A stretch of DNA of 64,000 nucleotides from the NCBI GenBank assembly GCA_034111645.1, contig JAWUWW010000002.1, positions 28,260 through 92,259 on the forward strand, read 5' to 3'. The position numbers and the translations under genes are program-made. Numbering within the stretch: the first letter of the stretch is position 1; every line of letters starts with the position of its first letter. Below are positions 9,047 to 18,045 of the stretch, piece after piece. Source of the DNA: CANLBN01 sp034111645. GTDB taxonomy: Bacteria > Pseudomonadota > Gammaproteobacteria > Pseudomonadales > Cellvibrionaceae. The notes under the pieces are model-generated. The model searched no databases. It saw only the letters and a program-made list of their open reading frames with translations, and was not told the DNA's origin.

Positions 9047-9109
9047 CAAAAGTTGGACGTTATAAAAAGTTACTTCGGATAAAACATTTATTTATTTAAT
9101 GGTTAGTTT

Positions 9110-10234
9110 ATGAAAATATTTTCAATTAAAAAAGTTATCGATTTTGCGCTTGCGGGTTCGTTTGCTTTGTTATTTTCAGTCGCTAGCTATGCCGAGCGTA
9201 TTAAAGATATCACCACAATCGATGGTATTCGTAGTAACCCATTAGTCGGTTATGGTTTAGTTGTGGGTTTAGACGGCAGTGGTGATAATACCGCTTCGGC
9301 GCCTTTTACTCGCGAGTCTTTTCTTAATATGATTAAGCAATTCGGTATCGCTATTCCAGATGGTGCACGGTTATCGCTTAAAAATGTTGCCGCTGTAGCC
9401 GTACATGCAGAACTTCCTGCCTTTGCTAAACCTGGACAACGCCTAGATATTACCGTTTCTTCTATTGCCGATGCAAAAAGTTTACGTGGAGGTACTTTGT
9501 TAATGACGCCATTAAAAGGCGTAGACGGAAATATTTACGCTCTTGCTCAAGGGAATTTAGTGGTTGGTGGTTTAGGTGTTGACGGAGCAGATGGTTCACG
9601 TTTGACCGTCAATATTCCAAGTGTTGGACGTATTCCCGACGGCGCATCAGTCGAGCGCTCTGTGCCCACATCATTTGCCTCTGGCCAACCTATTATTTTT
9701 AACTTACATCGCTCAGATTTTACCAGCGCCAAACGTGTCGCTGATAGCATCAATGATTTATTAGGACCCGATGTTGCGCGGGCAATAGATTCTATGTCTG
9801 TGCAGGTTAATGGCCCAAAAAATCCTGCACAGCGCGTCGATTTTATTTCGCTGCTAGAAAACTTAGAAGTAAAACCTGGCGAGGCTTCAGCGCGTGTCGT
9901 TATTAATTCTCGCACGGGTACAATTGTTGTGGGTAACCATGTTCGAGTGTCTCCGGTTGCTGTTACTCACGGTAGTTTAACCGTGACTGTTTCGGAAACT
10001 ATTGACGTCAGCCAACCTAATGCATTGGCAGATGGAACGACAGTAGTTGTTCCAGATACAAATTTAACGGCAGAACAAGCAATAAATCCGATGTTTAAAT
10101 TTTCTCCTGGACCTACGTTAAATGATCTTGTGCGTGCGGTTAATGACGTTGGTGCGGCACCGGGTGATTTAATGGCAATATTAGAAGCTTTAAAGGAAGC
10201 GGGCGCATTAAAAGCAGAGTTAGTTGTTATTTAA
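9110..10234 (+). CDS. flgI: FlgI, flagellar P-ring protein
   Basis: A 374-aa protein of normal family length. A Sec signal peptide (FALAGSFALLFSVASYA) is followed by the mature start AERIKDITTIDGIRSNPLVG, one of the best-conserved FlgI segments. Further hallmarks are NVAAVAVHAELPAFAKPGQ, GVDGADGSRLTVNIPSVGRIPDGASVE and the C-terminal NDLVRAVNDVGAAPGDLMAIL. It forms the periplasmic P ring with the help of FlgA (first gene of this window). Follows flgH by 63 bases. Confidence 0.96.
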   Translation: MKIFSIKKVIDFALAGSFALLFSVASYAERIKDITTIDGIRSNPLVGYGLVVGLDGSGDNTASAPFTRESFLNMIKQFGIAIPDGARLSLKNVAAVAVHAELPAFAKPGQRLDITVSSIADAKSLRGGTLLMTPLKGVDGNIYALAQGNLVVGGLGVDGADGSRLTVNIPSVGRIPDGASVERSVPTSFASGQPIIFNLHRSDFTSAKRVADSINDLLGPDVARAIDSMSVQVNGPKNPAQRVDFISLLENLEVKPGEASARVVINSRTGTIVVGNHVRVSPVAVTHGSLTVTVSETIDVSQPNALADGTTVVVPDTNLTAEQAINPMFKFSPGPTLNDLVRAVNDVGAAPGDLMAILEALKEAGALKAELVVI

Positions 10235-10380
10235 TCTTTCTACTGCTCTAAAAAAATTGTTATTTGTTTGTGTATAACTTGAATAACTTTAAAATTTTTA
10301 GCCGTAACTTGTGAATAACTTTTTGTATTATAGGTATGTTTTATATTGACTCATTATAATTTATAAGCAGATTTAAAAAG

Positions 10381-11304
10381 ATGAATACTTTACCCACACA
10401 ATTAGATCAAATTCAATCTCGGCAGTCATATACCGATTTGAATCAATTGAACGATATTAAGCGTTTGGGTAAAGATGACGAAAATTTAGCGCTAAAAAAA
10501 GTGGCTAAGCAATTTGAATCTATGTTTGTTCAAATGATGCTAAAAAATATGCGTGCAGCCAATGAAGCCTTTGGTAAAGATAATCCATTAAACACATCTG
10601 AGATGAAGTTTCGTCAAGGCATGTTAGATAACCAATGGAGCTTGTCGTTAACAGAAGGGCGCGGTATTGGCTTAGCCGATTCACTATATCGACAATTGAG
10701 CCAGAGCTACGGAAAAAATCCTGTAGATGATAAAAGCACCGGTGAACTTAGCGATCCTGTTCGCAAATCAATTGCCAACCCGTACAGTGAATCTTTAGCA
10801 GCGATGCAAAATAGTAAAAAAGATCTAGGTGTACTTAATAGTATTAAAACACCTGCAGAGTTTATAAAAGCCATGCTTCCTTATGCTGAAAAAGCCGCAA
10901 AAGAATTAGGGGTAGATCCTAAAGTGTTAGTCGCACAATCTGCATTAGAGACAGGTTGGGGCGAGCACACCATACAAGATCGTTATGGCAGAACATCGTT
11001 TAATTTATTTAACATTAAAGCAGATTCACGCTGGCAGGGTCATTCGGTGAATGTGCCGACAATAGAATATAGAGATGGTCTCGCACAAAAAGAATCTGCT
11101 AATTTTAGACGCTACGATAGCATTAGTGAATCTTTTGATGATTACTTAAATTTTGTCAAACAGCCACGTTACCAAAAAGCATTAATGGTTGCCGATAATG
11201 GCCAAGCTTATGTCAACGAATTACAGCACGCTGGGTATGCGACTGATCCAAATTATGCAAAAAAAATAAATACTATTATTAATGATTATTTCACGAGTCA
11301 ATAA
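10381..11304 (+). CDS. flgJ: FlgJ, rod cap with peptidoglycan hydrolase domain
   Basis: A 307-aa two-domain protein. The N-terminal rod-capping domain (about 30-105) carries KKVAKQFESMFVQMMLKNMR. The C-terminal glucosaminidase-type domain (about 155-305) has the catalytic-Glu region AQSALETGWGEH and the family blocks NLFNIKAD and YDSISESFDDYLNFV. It caps the growing rod and opens the peptidoglycan for it. The ATG at 10381 follows 146 bases of AT-rich sequence after flgI, with only a weak AAAAAG upstream, so a separate promoter or RNA processing site could lie there. Confidence 0.95.
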   Translation: MNTLPTQLDQIQSRQSYTDLNQLNDIKRLGKDDENLALKKVAKQFESMFVQMMLKNMRAANEAFGKDNPLNTSEMKFRQGMLDNQWSLSLTEGRGIGLADSLYRQLSQSYGKNPVDDKSTGELSDPVRKSIANPYSESLAAMQNSKKDLGVLNSIKTPAEFIKAMLPYAEKAAKELGVDPKVLVAQSALETGWGEHTIQDRYGRTSFNLFNIKADSRWQGHSVNVPTIEYRDGLAQKESANFRRYDSISESFDDYLNFVKQPRYQKALMVADNGQAYVNELQHAGYATDPNYAKKINTIINDYFTSQ

Positions 11305-11379
11305 TATGTGTAAACAATCGATAAGAGTTCAAAAATTAATTTCATCTAAAAGATGTAATAAAAATGTTGGAGGTCACTC

Positions 11380-14118
11380 ATGAGTGGCGGATTACTTGGC
11401 GTTAGCCTTAGTGGTTTGCAAGTTAGTCAAACTGCACTGCGAACGGCTGGGGCAAATATCGCCAATGCTAATACAGAAGGCTATAGCCGCCAAGCAACAG
11501 AAATTGTTACGGCGGGTGGCCAGCTAACGGGCGTTGGTTATGTTGGTAATGGTGCAATGACCTCAAGCATAGAGCGAATTGTAAATAGTTTTGTTACCAC
11601 ACAGGTCAGACAAGACACAAGTCTATCTAGCGGATTGCAAGCTTATAACGACAGCATTACTCAATTGAATGATGCTATTTCTAGCGATAGTCCAGGCTTA
11701 ACAAACGGTCTTGAATCTTTTTTTGCCGCCTTACAAAATGCAACCGATGACCCCACATCAACCCCCGCAAGACAATTACTGATTAGCGAAGCCGAAGGTC
11801 TGCAAGATCGTTTTAATAGCTTGTATACACGTGTCGAGACGATTAAAGATGGCGTTGATGCCAATATTAAAACAGCGGTTGAACAAATAAATGCTTTATC
11901 TAAAACGATAGCGTCGCTTAATGTATCTATTAGTACAGCAACGGGAGCGTCAGCCGATAGTACGCCTAACGATTTATTAGATCAGCGCGATGAAGCACTG
12001 CGCGCTCTTGCTGAATTAGTCGGTATTCAAGTGCTACAGCAGGGCGACCAAGTCAATGTTACCGTTGGCAATGGTATTCCTCTTGTTGTGGGTACGCTAT
12101 CAAATGCCTTGAGCGCACAACAAAATGAATTTAACCCAAATCAATTAGATATTTTTGCAACGGGCTTCACTACTACCATCAATGACTCGATATCGGGTGG
12201 GCAATTAGGTGGCTTAATTGACTTTGAAGAGACTGTTATCGACCCAACATTTAATGATCTTGGGCGTATAGCGTTAGTGTTAGCCGATGAATTCAATCAA
12301 ATACAAGCGCAAGGTATCACTTTAAATAATAGCTTTGGACAAGACTTTTTTTCTGACATTAATAGCAGCGCACAAACGCAATCGCGCATTTTGCCTAGCA
12401 TTAATAATTTAACCAATGATCAAGTCGTTGGTGTATCTATTACCGATACCTCGCTACTAACAACTAGCGATTACAGTTTTACTATTAGCGGCACAAACTT
12501 CAATGTTGTGCGTCTAAGTGATAATAGAGAACTTGCCAATGGTGCCTTACCTGCTATTCCGGGCTCTATAGAATTTGATGGGCTCTCTATCGATTTACAA
12601 GGCGGTACTTATAGTAATAACGATGCGTTTATTATTCAGCCTACACGCTTAGGTGCACAAAATTTTGCGGTTAATCCTATACAGATATCAGATATTGCTT
12701 TGGGCAGCCCGCTTTTAACTGACACCAACTTGGGTAATTTGGGCACTACAAAAATTTCTTCAGGAGAAGTGCTCAGTGTCAATGATGCGGCCGGTGTTAC
12801 CTTGCCGTTGTTTGCTCAAGCGGGTGAGTTTTCGCCACCGTTGTTGGTTAAATTTACCACCCCAACCAGCTATGATATTTTAGATAATTCTGATTTATCT
12901 AATCCAATACAGCTTGATCCGCCTATACGTAATCAGATTTATGTGCCTGGGATACGAAATAACTTATTCCCAACAGATATTGGGCAAACAACCGTTGTTA
13001 GTAATGGCGCAGCTTTGGGTTTGCCTGCGGGTCCTGCAGTTGCCGCCGGGACAGGCGTTAATGGCTATCCAATCGAGACTTTTACCTTTACAACCGTTGA
13101 TCCTGTTACTGGTGCGACCACTTCGCAAAGTGTTTTTTCTAATCTTAACGCTAGTGCACGTGCAACGGCGGGTATACTCGATAATGTTGATGGCGTTACT
13201 GCAACCGCCTTTAATAATGTTGAATTCCGCAATTTAAATACCTCATTAACATTAACCAATCCATTACAAATCACTTTAAACGGCCAAAATTTAGTGGATT
13301 CAACAGCAGGTGTTTTTGATCCACAAGTGCCAGCACCGGCGCTTAATGCCGGTGAAGATTTTAACGATTATATTGCTGCACAAATTAATGATAACCCAAC
13401 CCTTAAAGCCTTGGGTATTTATGCGGTTAGTTCTTATGATGCTGTTGCGGGCGAATTTTTTGTACAAATTAATTCAACACGTGGTGATGACCTTACTGTA
13501 CAGCTTGAAGCAGCAGCGGGCCAAACGATTAATGTTAACGATGGCTCAAACCCTAACGTGACCATTACCGGTGCGGGTGCTGGTAATGTCAATGAGGTAG
13601 TTGTAGGTGGTCGAATTGATGTGAGTTTAGCCAGCGATATAACCTTAACGACTCCTGGTGCAATTTTTGGAGTGATTCCAGTACCAGCGGCATCAGCTTT
13701 TATTGGTATTCAGGCAAGTATTAGTGGCAATACTCAAGCTGGCGATGAGTTTTCTTTAGACTTTAACACCGATGCTGCATTTGATAATCGCAATGGACTA
13801 GCGCTAAGCAATTTGCAAAGAGCGGACACCATTGCAAGCTCAACTAATTCTACCAGTATAGGCCCCGATCAAACATTTGGTGATTCTTACAGTAAACTAT
13901 TAGAAACCGTGGGTATAAAAACCAATATCTCTAATAAAGACACCGATGCAGCCAAGAGTGTATTAACTCAAACTATAAATTTAAGAAATTCTATTTCTGG
14001 TGTGAGTCTTGATGAAGAAGCGGCCGATTTGATTCAGTTTCAACAATTATATTCAGCGAATGCACAGGTAATAAATGTATCGCGTGAATTGTTTGATACG
14101 TTATTAAATAGTTTGTAA
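11380..14118 (+). CDS. flgK: FlgK, hook-filament junction protein 1 (long form)
   Basis: A 912-aa protein with the FlgK N-terminus (MSGGLLGVSLSGLQVSQTALRTAGANIANANTEGYSRQATE, diagnostic in its first half), the LDQRDEALRALAELVGIQV block, and the C-terminal helix (DLIQFQQLYSANAQVINVSRELFDTLLNSL). It joins hook to filament. Typical members have about 550-680 residues. Here the exposed middle domains (about 300-800) are enlarged. GGAGG precedes the ATG by 6 bases. The last 25 codons are the founder copy of a tandem repeat running to the flgL start. Confidence 0.95.
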   Translation: MSGGLLGVSLSGLQVSQTALRTAGANIANANTEGYSRQATEIVTAGGQLTGVGYVGNGAMTSSIERIVNSFVTTQVRQDTSLSSGLQAYNDSITQLNDAISSDSPGLTNGLESFFAALQNATDDPTSTPARQLLISEAEGLQDRFNSLYTRVETIKDGVDANIKTAVEQINALSKTIASLNVSISTATGASADSTPNDLLDQRDEALRALAELVGIQVLQQGDQVNVTVGNGIPLVVGTLSNALSAQQNEFNPNQLDIFATGFTTTINDSISGGQLGGLIDFEETVIDPTFNDLGRIALVLADEFNQIQAQGITLNNSFGQDFFSDINSSAQTQSRILPSINNLTNDQVVGVSITDTSLLTTSDYSFTISGTNFNVVRLSDNRELANGALPAIPGSIEFDGLSIDLQGGTYSNNDAFIIQPTRLGAQNFAVNPIQISDIALGSPLLTDTNLGNLGTTKISSGEVLSVNDAAGVTLPLFAQAGEFSPPLLVKFTTPTSYDILDNSDLSNPIQLDPPIRNQIYVPGIRNNLFPTDIGQTTVVSNGAALGLPAGPAVAAGTGVNGYPIETFTFTTVDPVTGATTSQSVFSNLNASARATAGILDNVDGVTATAFNNVEFRNLNTSLTLTNPLQITLNGQNLVDSTAGVFDPQVPAPALNAGEDFNDYIAAQINDNPTLKALGIYAVSSYDAVAGEFFVQINSTRGDDLTVQLEAAAGQTINVNDGSNPNVTITGAGAGNVNEVVVGGRIDVSLASDITLTTPGAIFGVIPVPAASAFIGIQASISGNTQAGDEFSLDFNTDAAFDNRNGLALSNLQRADTIASSTNSTSIGPDQTFGDSYSKLLETVGIKTNISNKDTDAAKSVLTQTINLRNSISGVSLDEEAADLIQFQQLYSANAQVINVSRELFDTLLNSL

Positions 14119-14710
14119 TAGATATGTGCAACAAGTTATAAACACTGAGGAATAAATGAAGTGGGTGGTCATAATCTAGTTATCCACATTAATTATATTC
14201 AGCGAATCACAGGTAATAAATGTATCGCGTGAGTTGTTTGATACGTTATTAAATAGTTTGTAATAGATATGTGCAACAAGTTATAAACACTGAGAGATAA
14301 ATAAAGTGGGTGGTCATAATCTAGTTATCCACATTAATTATATTCAGCGAATGCACAGGTGATAAATGTATTGCGTGAATTGTTTGATACGTTATTAAAT
14401 AGTTTGTAATGATGGATAAATTTTTGGTTCAAAAATGCCAGTTTGTAAATAGATTGAATTGTAATAAAGGTATAGACATTAAATAGATTCTGCGAATACA
14501 TAAAAAATAGTTGTATTCAAAAAAATATTTGATTTGTTATTAGATGGTTTGTAATACGTGATAAACAACGAGTTATAAACGGATTAGGTGATATTAATAA
14601 GGGTATAGACATTAAATAAAATTTGCGGATACATAAAAATAAATGTGTTCGTAATTATTTAATCAGTAATTAGATAGTTTGTAATGCGTGATAAAAACGA
14701 ATTATAAGCG
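14045..14710 (+). repeat. Tandem copies of the flgK 3' end and flgK-flgL leader
   Basis: Copy 1 (14045-14190) contains the last flgK codons and its downstream leader. Copy 2 (14191-14335) matches it closely, with a one-base deletion. Copy 3 (14336-about 14410) covers only the coding-end part. Two much more diverged copies follow at about 14481-14583 and 14611-14710, the last running into the flgL ribosome site. Shared words include ATACGTTATTAAATAG and AGTTATAAAC. There are no spacers, so it is not a CRISPR array. No gene lies between flgK and flgL. Confidence 0.88.
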
Positions 14711-14719
14711 GAGTGAGTT

Positions 14720-15985
14720 ATGAGAGTATCGACATTAAGTATTTATAATCTTGCTAACACAAGTATTGGTGATGCCAACCAAGCAATTGCGCGTACGCAA
14801 GAACAAATTTCAACGGGTAAGCGTATTTTAACAGCCGCAGATGACCCTGTAGCTTCTACTCGTATACAACAATTAAACAGAAACATTGCCTCTACTGAGC
14901 AGTTTGGCCGCAATATTGATATTGCAGAAAATAATTTAGCACTAGAAGAAACCACCTTAAACGGTGCCACAAATTTGTTGCAGCGAATGCAAGAACTAGC
15001 GGTACAAGCAGGTAATACCGCGGTCTTATCTCCAAGCGAATATAAATCGTTGGCCGATGAAGTGAATATTCGTCTCGATGAATTAGTCAGTATTGCCAAC
15101 ACACAAAATTCGAATGGCGATTATATCTTTGCGGGTTTTAAAAGTGATAGCCAACCTTTTACCGGCGATAGTATTAATGGTTATCAATTTAATGGCGACG
15201 AAGGTCAGCTAAGAATTAAAGTCGATCACAGCACCACTATCGCGAGTAACGATACGGCTAAAGCAATTTTTGTTGATGTACCCAGTTTTGAAAATAATGT
15301 TAAAACCTCAATCAATCCCAATAATCGCTCTAACCCAGCAATATCTTTTTCTATGGGGAATATTGTTGATCAAGTTGTATATGACGAATTTTATCCAGAA
15401 GATATGGTTATCAAATTTAATGAAGATGCCGATATAGCTCCGCCAGGAAAAAACTTCACGGTTACCGAACGTTCAACGGGAAAAATTATTGAAGCCAATC
15501 GTCTTTTTACCTCGGGCGAAGTGTTAACTTATAACGGTATTGAACTGACCATTACTGGTAATCCGGCATCCGCAGATATTGGCGCGGGTTTAGCGGGCGA
15601 TCAAGTTTTTATAGACTCTGCAGATACACAAGATGTTATAACAACATTGCTGCGTTTTCGCGATGCACTAAACGGCTATGACGGCAGCCCAGAAGGTGTA
15701 GCTCGGTTAGAAGCCTCGGTAGGTTCAACGATTAATAATTTGCGTAATGCACAGGCTTCAATATCAGAAGTTGTCTCCTCAATTGGTGCAAGAAATAACG
15801 CATTACAAAGTACAAGAGACTTACACATAGATACTAATTTATTATCCCGAGAATTATTATCAAACCTCAGCGATTTAGACTTTGCCGAAGCAGCAGGGCG
15901 CTTACAGTTAGAGTCATTTGTGCTGCAGGCTGCACAGGCAAGTTTTTTACGCGTGAGTGAATTGAGTTTAATTAATCAGTTGTAG
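14720..15985 (+). CDS. flgL: FlgL, hook-filament junction protein 3
   Basis: A 421-aa flagellin-like protein with the N-terminal D0/D1 region (MRVSTLSIYNLANTSIGDAN, QISTGKRILTAADDPVASTRIQQLNRNI) and C-terminal region (LESFVLQAAQASFLRVSELSLINQL). It is the second adaptor between hook and filament, assembled on FlgK. GGAGTGAG lies 5-6 bases before the ATG, in the last degenerate copy of the flgK-tail repeat. It closes the flg gene series. Repeat copy 2 starts 25 bases after its stop. Confidence 0.95.
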   Translation: MRVSTLSIYNLANTSIGDANQAIARTQEQISTGKRILTAADDPVASTRIQQLNRNIASTEQFGRNIDIAENNLALEETTLNGATNLLQRMQELAVQAGNTAVLSPSEYKSLADEVNIRLDELVSIANTQNSNGDYIFAGFKSDSQPFTGDSINGYQFNGDEGQLRIKVDHSTTIASNDTAKAIFVDVPSFENNVKTSINPNNRSNPAISFSMGNIVDQVVYDEFYPEDMVIKFNEDADIAPPGKNFTVTERSTGKIIEANRLFTSGEVLTYNGIELTITGNPASADIGAGLAGDQVFIDSADTQDVITTLLRFRDALNGYDGSPEGVARLEASVGSTINNLRNAQASISEVVSSIGARNNALQSTRDLHIDTNLLSRELLSNLSDLDFAEAAGRLQLESFVLQAAQASFLRVSELSLINQL

Positions 15986-16009
15986 TAACATTATGCTAGA
16001 GCGCAGCGC

Positions 16010-16765
16010 ATAAAAAGTAGGGGTTAGATTTTTAATTTCAATTTTTAAAATCGCCTCGCCTAGGGGCGAGTGCATTTCTTTGTATTCATTTCTTTATATC
16101 ATTAAAAATACAGTAAATTATTACTATGTTGGTCGGGGTCGCCTGGCGGCGATAAGTTCACGAGATGCCGGGGTCGCCCGGCAGCGACAAAAGATGTTTG
16201 CTTGCCCAAACCTCTCTTAACTCTAAAGGGTGCCTCGAATAAATAGGCCGTGGGCCCCAGAAACGATGTATGTGTAGATTAAATAATTTCGCCTATGGGC
16301 GAGTTACTTTCTTTATATGAGTAAATAAAGTAACCAAAGAAAACACATCCCAGATTCAAGCCCTTCGGGTACCTTCGCTTTCGATAAAAATAACAGGTCG
16401 GCTTTATGTCACGTCCATGTGACAAGACGCCTTAAGTCAACGTCCTGTTGACTTACCCCATTATTTTTATCAACACTCAGCTTGAATAAAGGGAGCTCGT
16501 TCAAAAAAATATGGAGTCTTTGTATATCAACCCCCTTATAAATCGCCTGAAATAAGTTAGTAATAACAGAGCAGAGCGAGCATTGTTTGAGTCCCAATTT
16601 TTGCATCGCAAAAATGGTCGAGTTGCGCAGCGGCTGTTATTGGTAACTTATTTTATGGTTTGCCGCAGGCCTTGGGCCCCAGGCACGATTCTTCAGGGGT
16701 GACGTTTAGAGTTAAGAGAGGTTTGGGCAAGCAAATCTTTCTTATCGCCGCCGGGCGACCCCGGC
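16010..16765 (+). repeat. Dispersed hairpin-rich repeat, copy 2 (after flgL)
   Basis: Left part (16010-16131) matches 22908-23020 of copy 4. Two GC-rich termini follow (16132-16156 and 16167-16188), then the body with the AAGTCAAC/GTTGACTT, GTCAC/GTGAC and TTTTTGC/GCAAAAA stems, and the right terminus CTTATCGCCGCCGGGCGACCCCGGC at 16741-16765. In place of the TTTCTTTG/CAAAGAAA stem of copy 1 it has GTTACTTT.../...AAAGTAAC (about 16303-16336), a different sequence that still pairs. It looks like one element inserted in or recombined with another. Confidence 0.85.
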
Positions 16766-16869
16766 CAACATAATCATGATTTAACGTATGTCTTAAATGA
16801 TATGAGCAATAAATAGAAACAAATGACTCAAACCCGACAAAATAAGAACAATCAAAACATATCAATATG

Positions 16870-16884
16870 TAGCACTAAGTGCTA
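16870..16884. promoter_or_regulatory. Perfect 15-bp palindrome, probable operator of the HTH gene
   Basis: TAGCACTAAGTGCTA is a perfect inverted repeat centred 44 bases before the ATG at 16921. Antitoxin-type HTH repressors usually bind such a site over their own promoter, so autoregulation is inferred. Confidence 0.6.
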
Positions 16885-16920
16885 TGCTTTTTGATGGCGT
16901 ATTACTTGAGGTGGAGCATA

Positions 16921-17226
16921 ATGGATAAATCAATCTTAGATATGGTGCATGAAACAGCCCAAGACCTAAATGCTGCGGGAGTAATGAAAGAAACCACGTT
17001 GCGTGAGTTTGACGCCTTGTGCTTACCGCCAGTGGAACATTATACCGCCGAACAAATCAAACGTATCCGATTGAAAAACTATGCCAGTCAAGGCGTGTTC
17101 GCTGCGCATCTGAATACAAGCATATCGACGGTGCAGAAGTGGGAGCAAGGCGCTAAAAAGCCTAACGGTCCTTCATTAAAGTTGCTAAATCTAGTGGCAG
17201 TAAAAGGCTTGCAGGTACTGGCTTAG
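16921..17226 (+). CDS. HigA/NadS-type helix-turn-helix antitoxin-like regulator (no toxin seen)
   Basis: A 101-aa protein with a Cro/C1-type helix-turn-helix at about 55-90 (IKRIRLKNYASQGVFAAHLN, STVQKWEQGAKKPNG). The order of a YTAEQIKRIR segment before the HTH and a C-terminal LLNLVAVKGLQVL is typical of HigA/NadS antitoxins of type II toxin-antitoxin pairs. GGTGGAG lies 4 bases before the ATG; an upstream in-frame start at 16879 overlaps the palindrome and is unlikely. The usual partner, a RelE/HigB-like toxin normally placed just upstream, is absent: only 36 bases separate operator and ATG. The gene sits between two same-orientation copies of the dispersed repeat. Confidence 0.8.
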   Translation: MDKSILDMVHETAQDLNAAGVMKETTLREFDALCLPPVEHYTAEQIKRIRLKNYASQGVFAAHLNTSISTVQKWEQGAKKPNGPSLKLLNLVAVKGLQVLA

Positions 17227-17228
17227 TT

Positions 17229-17557
17229 ATAAGGATGCCGGATCATTAAATGGCCGGAGTCACCAGGCCTCTCTGCTAATCTGCGATGGAATGACGGGCG
17301 TTAAGGATTAGTTAGAATAGTTTACTTTTGACTTTAATCCCCTTATAAATCGCCTGAAATCAGTGAGCAATAACAGAAAAAAGCGAGCATTGTCTGAGTC
17401 CCAATTTTTGCATCGCAAAAATGGTCGAGTTGCGCAGCGGCTGTTATTGGTAATTTATTTCATGGTTTGCCTCAGGCCGACTTGTTAGGGGTGCCCTTTA
17501 GAGTTAAGAGAGGTTTGGGCAAGCAAATCTTTCTTATCGCCGCCGGGCGACCCCGGC
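17229..17557 (+). repeat. Dispersed hairpin-rich repeat, copy 3 (partial)
   Basis: Right-hand part of the repeat family: from about 17335 it follows copy 1 at about 6195 (the segment with TTTTTGC/GCAAAAA, then GAGTTGCGCAGCGG, then AGAGGTTTGGGCAAGC) and ends with the terminus CTTATCGCCGCCGGGCGACCCCGGC at 17533-17557. The left 100 bases (17229-17334) include decayed pieces of the GC-rich terminus. It ends 12 bases from the stop codon of the minus-strand FliT-like gene. Confidence 0.8.
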
Positions 17558-17569
17558 ATCTCTGCTCTC

Positions 17570-17857
17570 CTACTTATAAAACGAAGTCTTTTTAGAACTT
17601 CTTTTCAACTCAAGTAGTGCCTTACTTATATTCTCTTTGTTTGCCTTCGATAGTGCTAACACTTCCTCGTTAAGACCCACAATTTCTTTAAGAATTTCAG
17701 CGTCTGCTGCATTTTCGGCTAACGGATTTTTTGTAATCTCGGCAATAATTTTTTCACGCTGTTGTTCGCAATCAGCCAGTGCCTCCCATTCATCTTGTTG
17801 GGCGTGAGTTAGCATCTTTTGTGTTAGTTCAAGTAGATCGGTATAAGAGTTTTTCAT
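17570..17857 (-). CDS. FliT-like flagellar export chaperone candidate
   Basis: A 95-aa, highly charged, all-helical protein. Length, the N-terminal YTDLLELTQKMLTHAQQDEWEALADCEQQREKII (a helical hairpin with WxxL and a QR-E pattern) and location beside flagellin are typical of FliT-type chaperones, which bind FliD and control export of cap and filament parts. It is on the minus strand, divergent from the first flagellin gene, while most flagellar genes here are on plus. No strong ribosome site is visible. A second FliT-like small gene lies at 30.6 kb. Assignment rests on family pattern, not on a catalytic motif. Confidence 0.6.
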   Translation of the reverse strand: MKNSYTDLLELTQKMLTHAQQDEWEALADCEQQREKIIAEITKNPLAENAADAEILKEIVGLNEEVLALSKANKENISKALLELKRSSKKTSFYK

Positions 17858-18029
17858 GATTATGGTCTTGTGGTTATGACTAGTTGTTGTGGCTAGTACT
17901 GATACTAATAGTTATACCTGGTTTAAAAGCGGCAAGGAGTTGCAGGTTTACATTGCCGGAAGCAAAAATAACGCGATAAAAATAACATTTTTAGGCGTGC
18001 AAGCCAAGTAAATAGGAATTTTTTAAAAT

Positions 18030-18045
18030 TGGCACGGTGGTTGCA
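18030..18045 (+). promoter_or_regulatory. Sigma-54 promoter of the first flagellin gene
   Basis: TGGCACGGTGGTTGCA matches the sigma-54 consensus at all fixed positions. Transcription should start near 18056, giving a leader of about 225 bases before the ATG at 18280. The leader is rich in GTTGATAA/GTCAATCA-like words. The 420 bases between the FliT-like gene and the flagellin gene contain no other feature I can support. Confidence 0.88.

Noticed and set aside
12914..13561. Plus-strand frames within flgK (12914-13237, 13310-13561)
   Set aside because: Shadows of the flgK reading frame with low-complexity Leu/Met/Gln content.
14045..14710. CRISPR-like repetition between flgK and flgL
   Set aside because: Unit length of about 146 bases, no spacers, and the repeat is the flgK gene end, so it is a tandem duplication.
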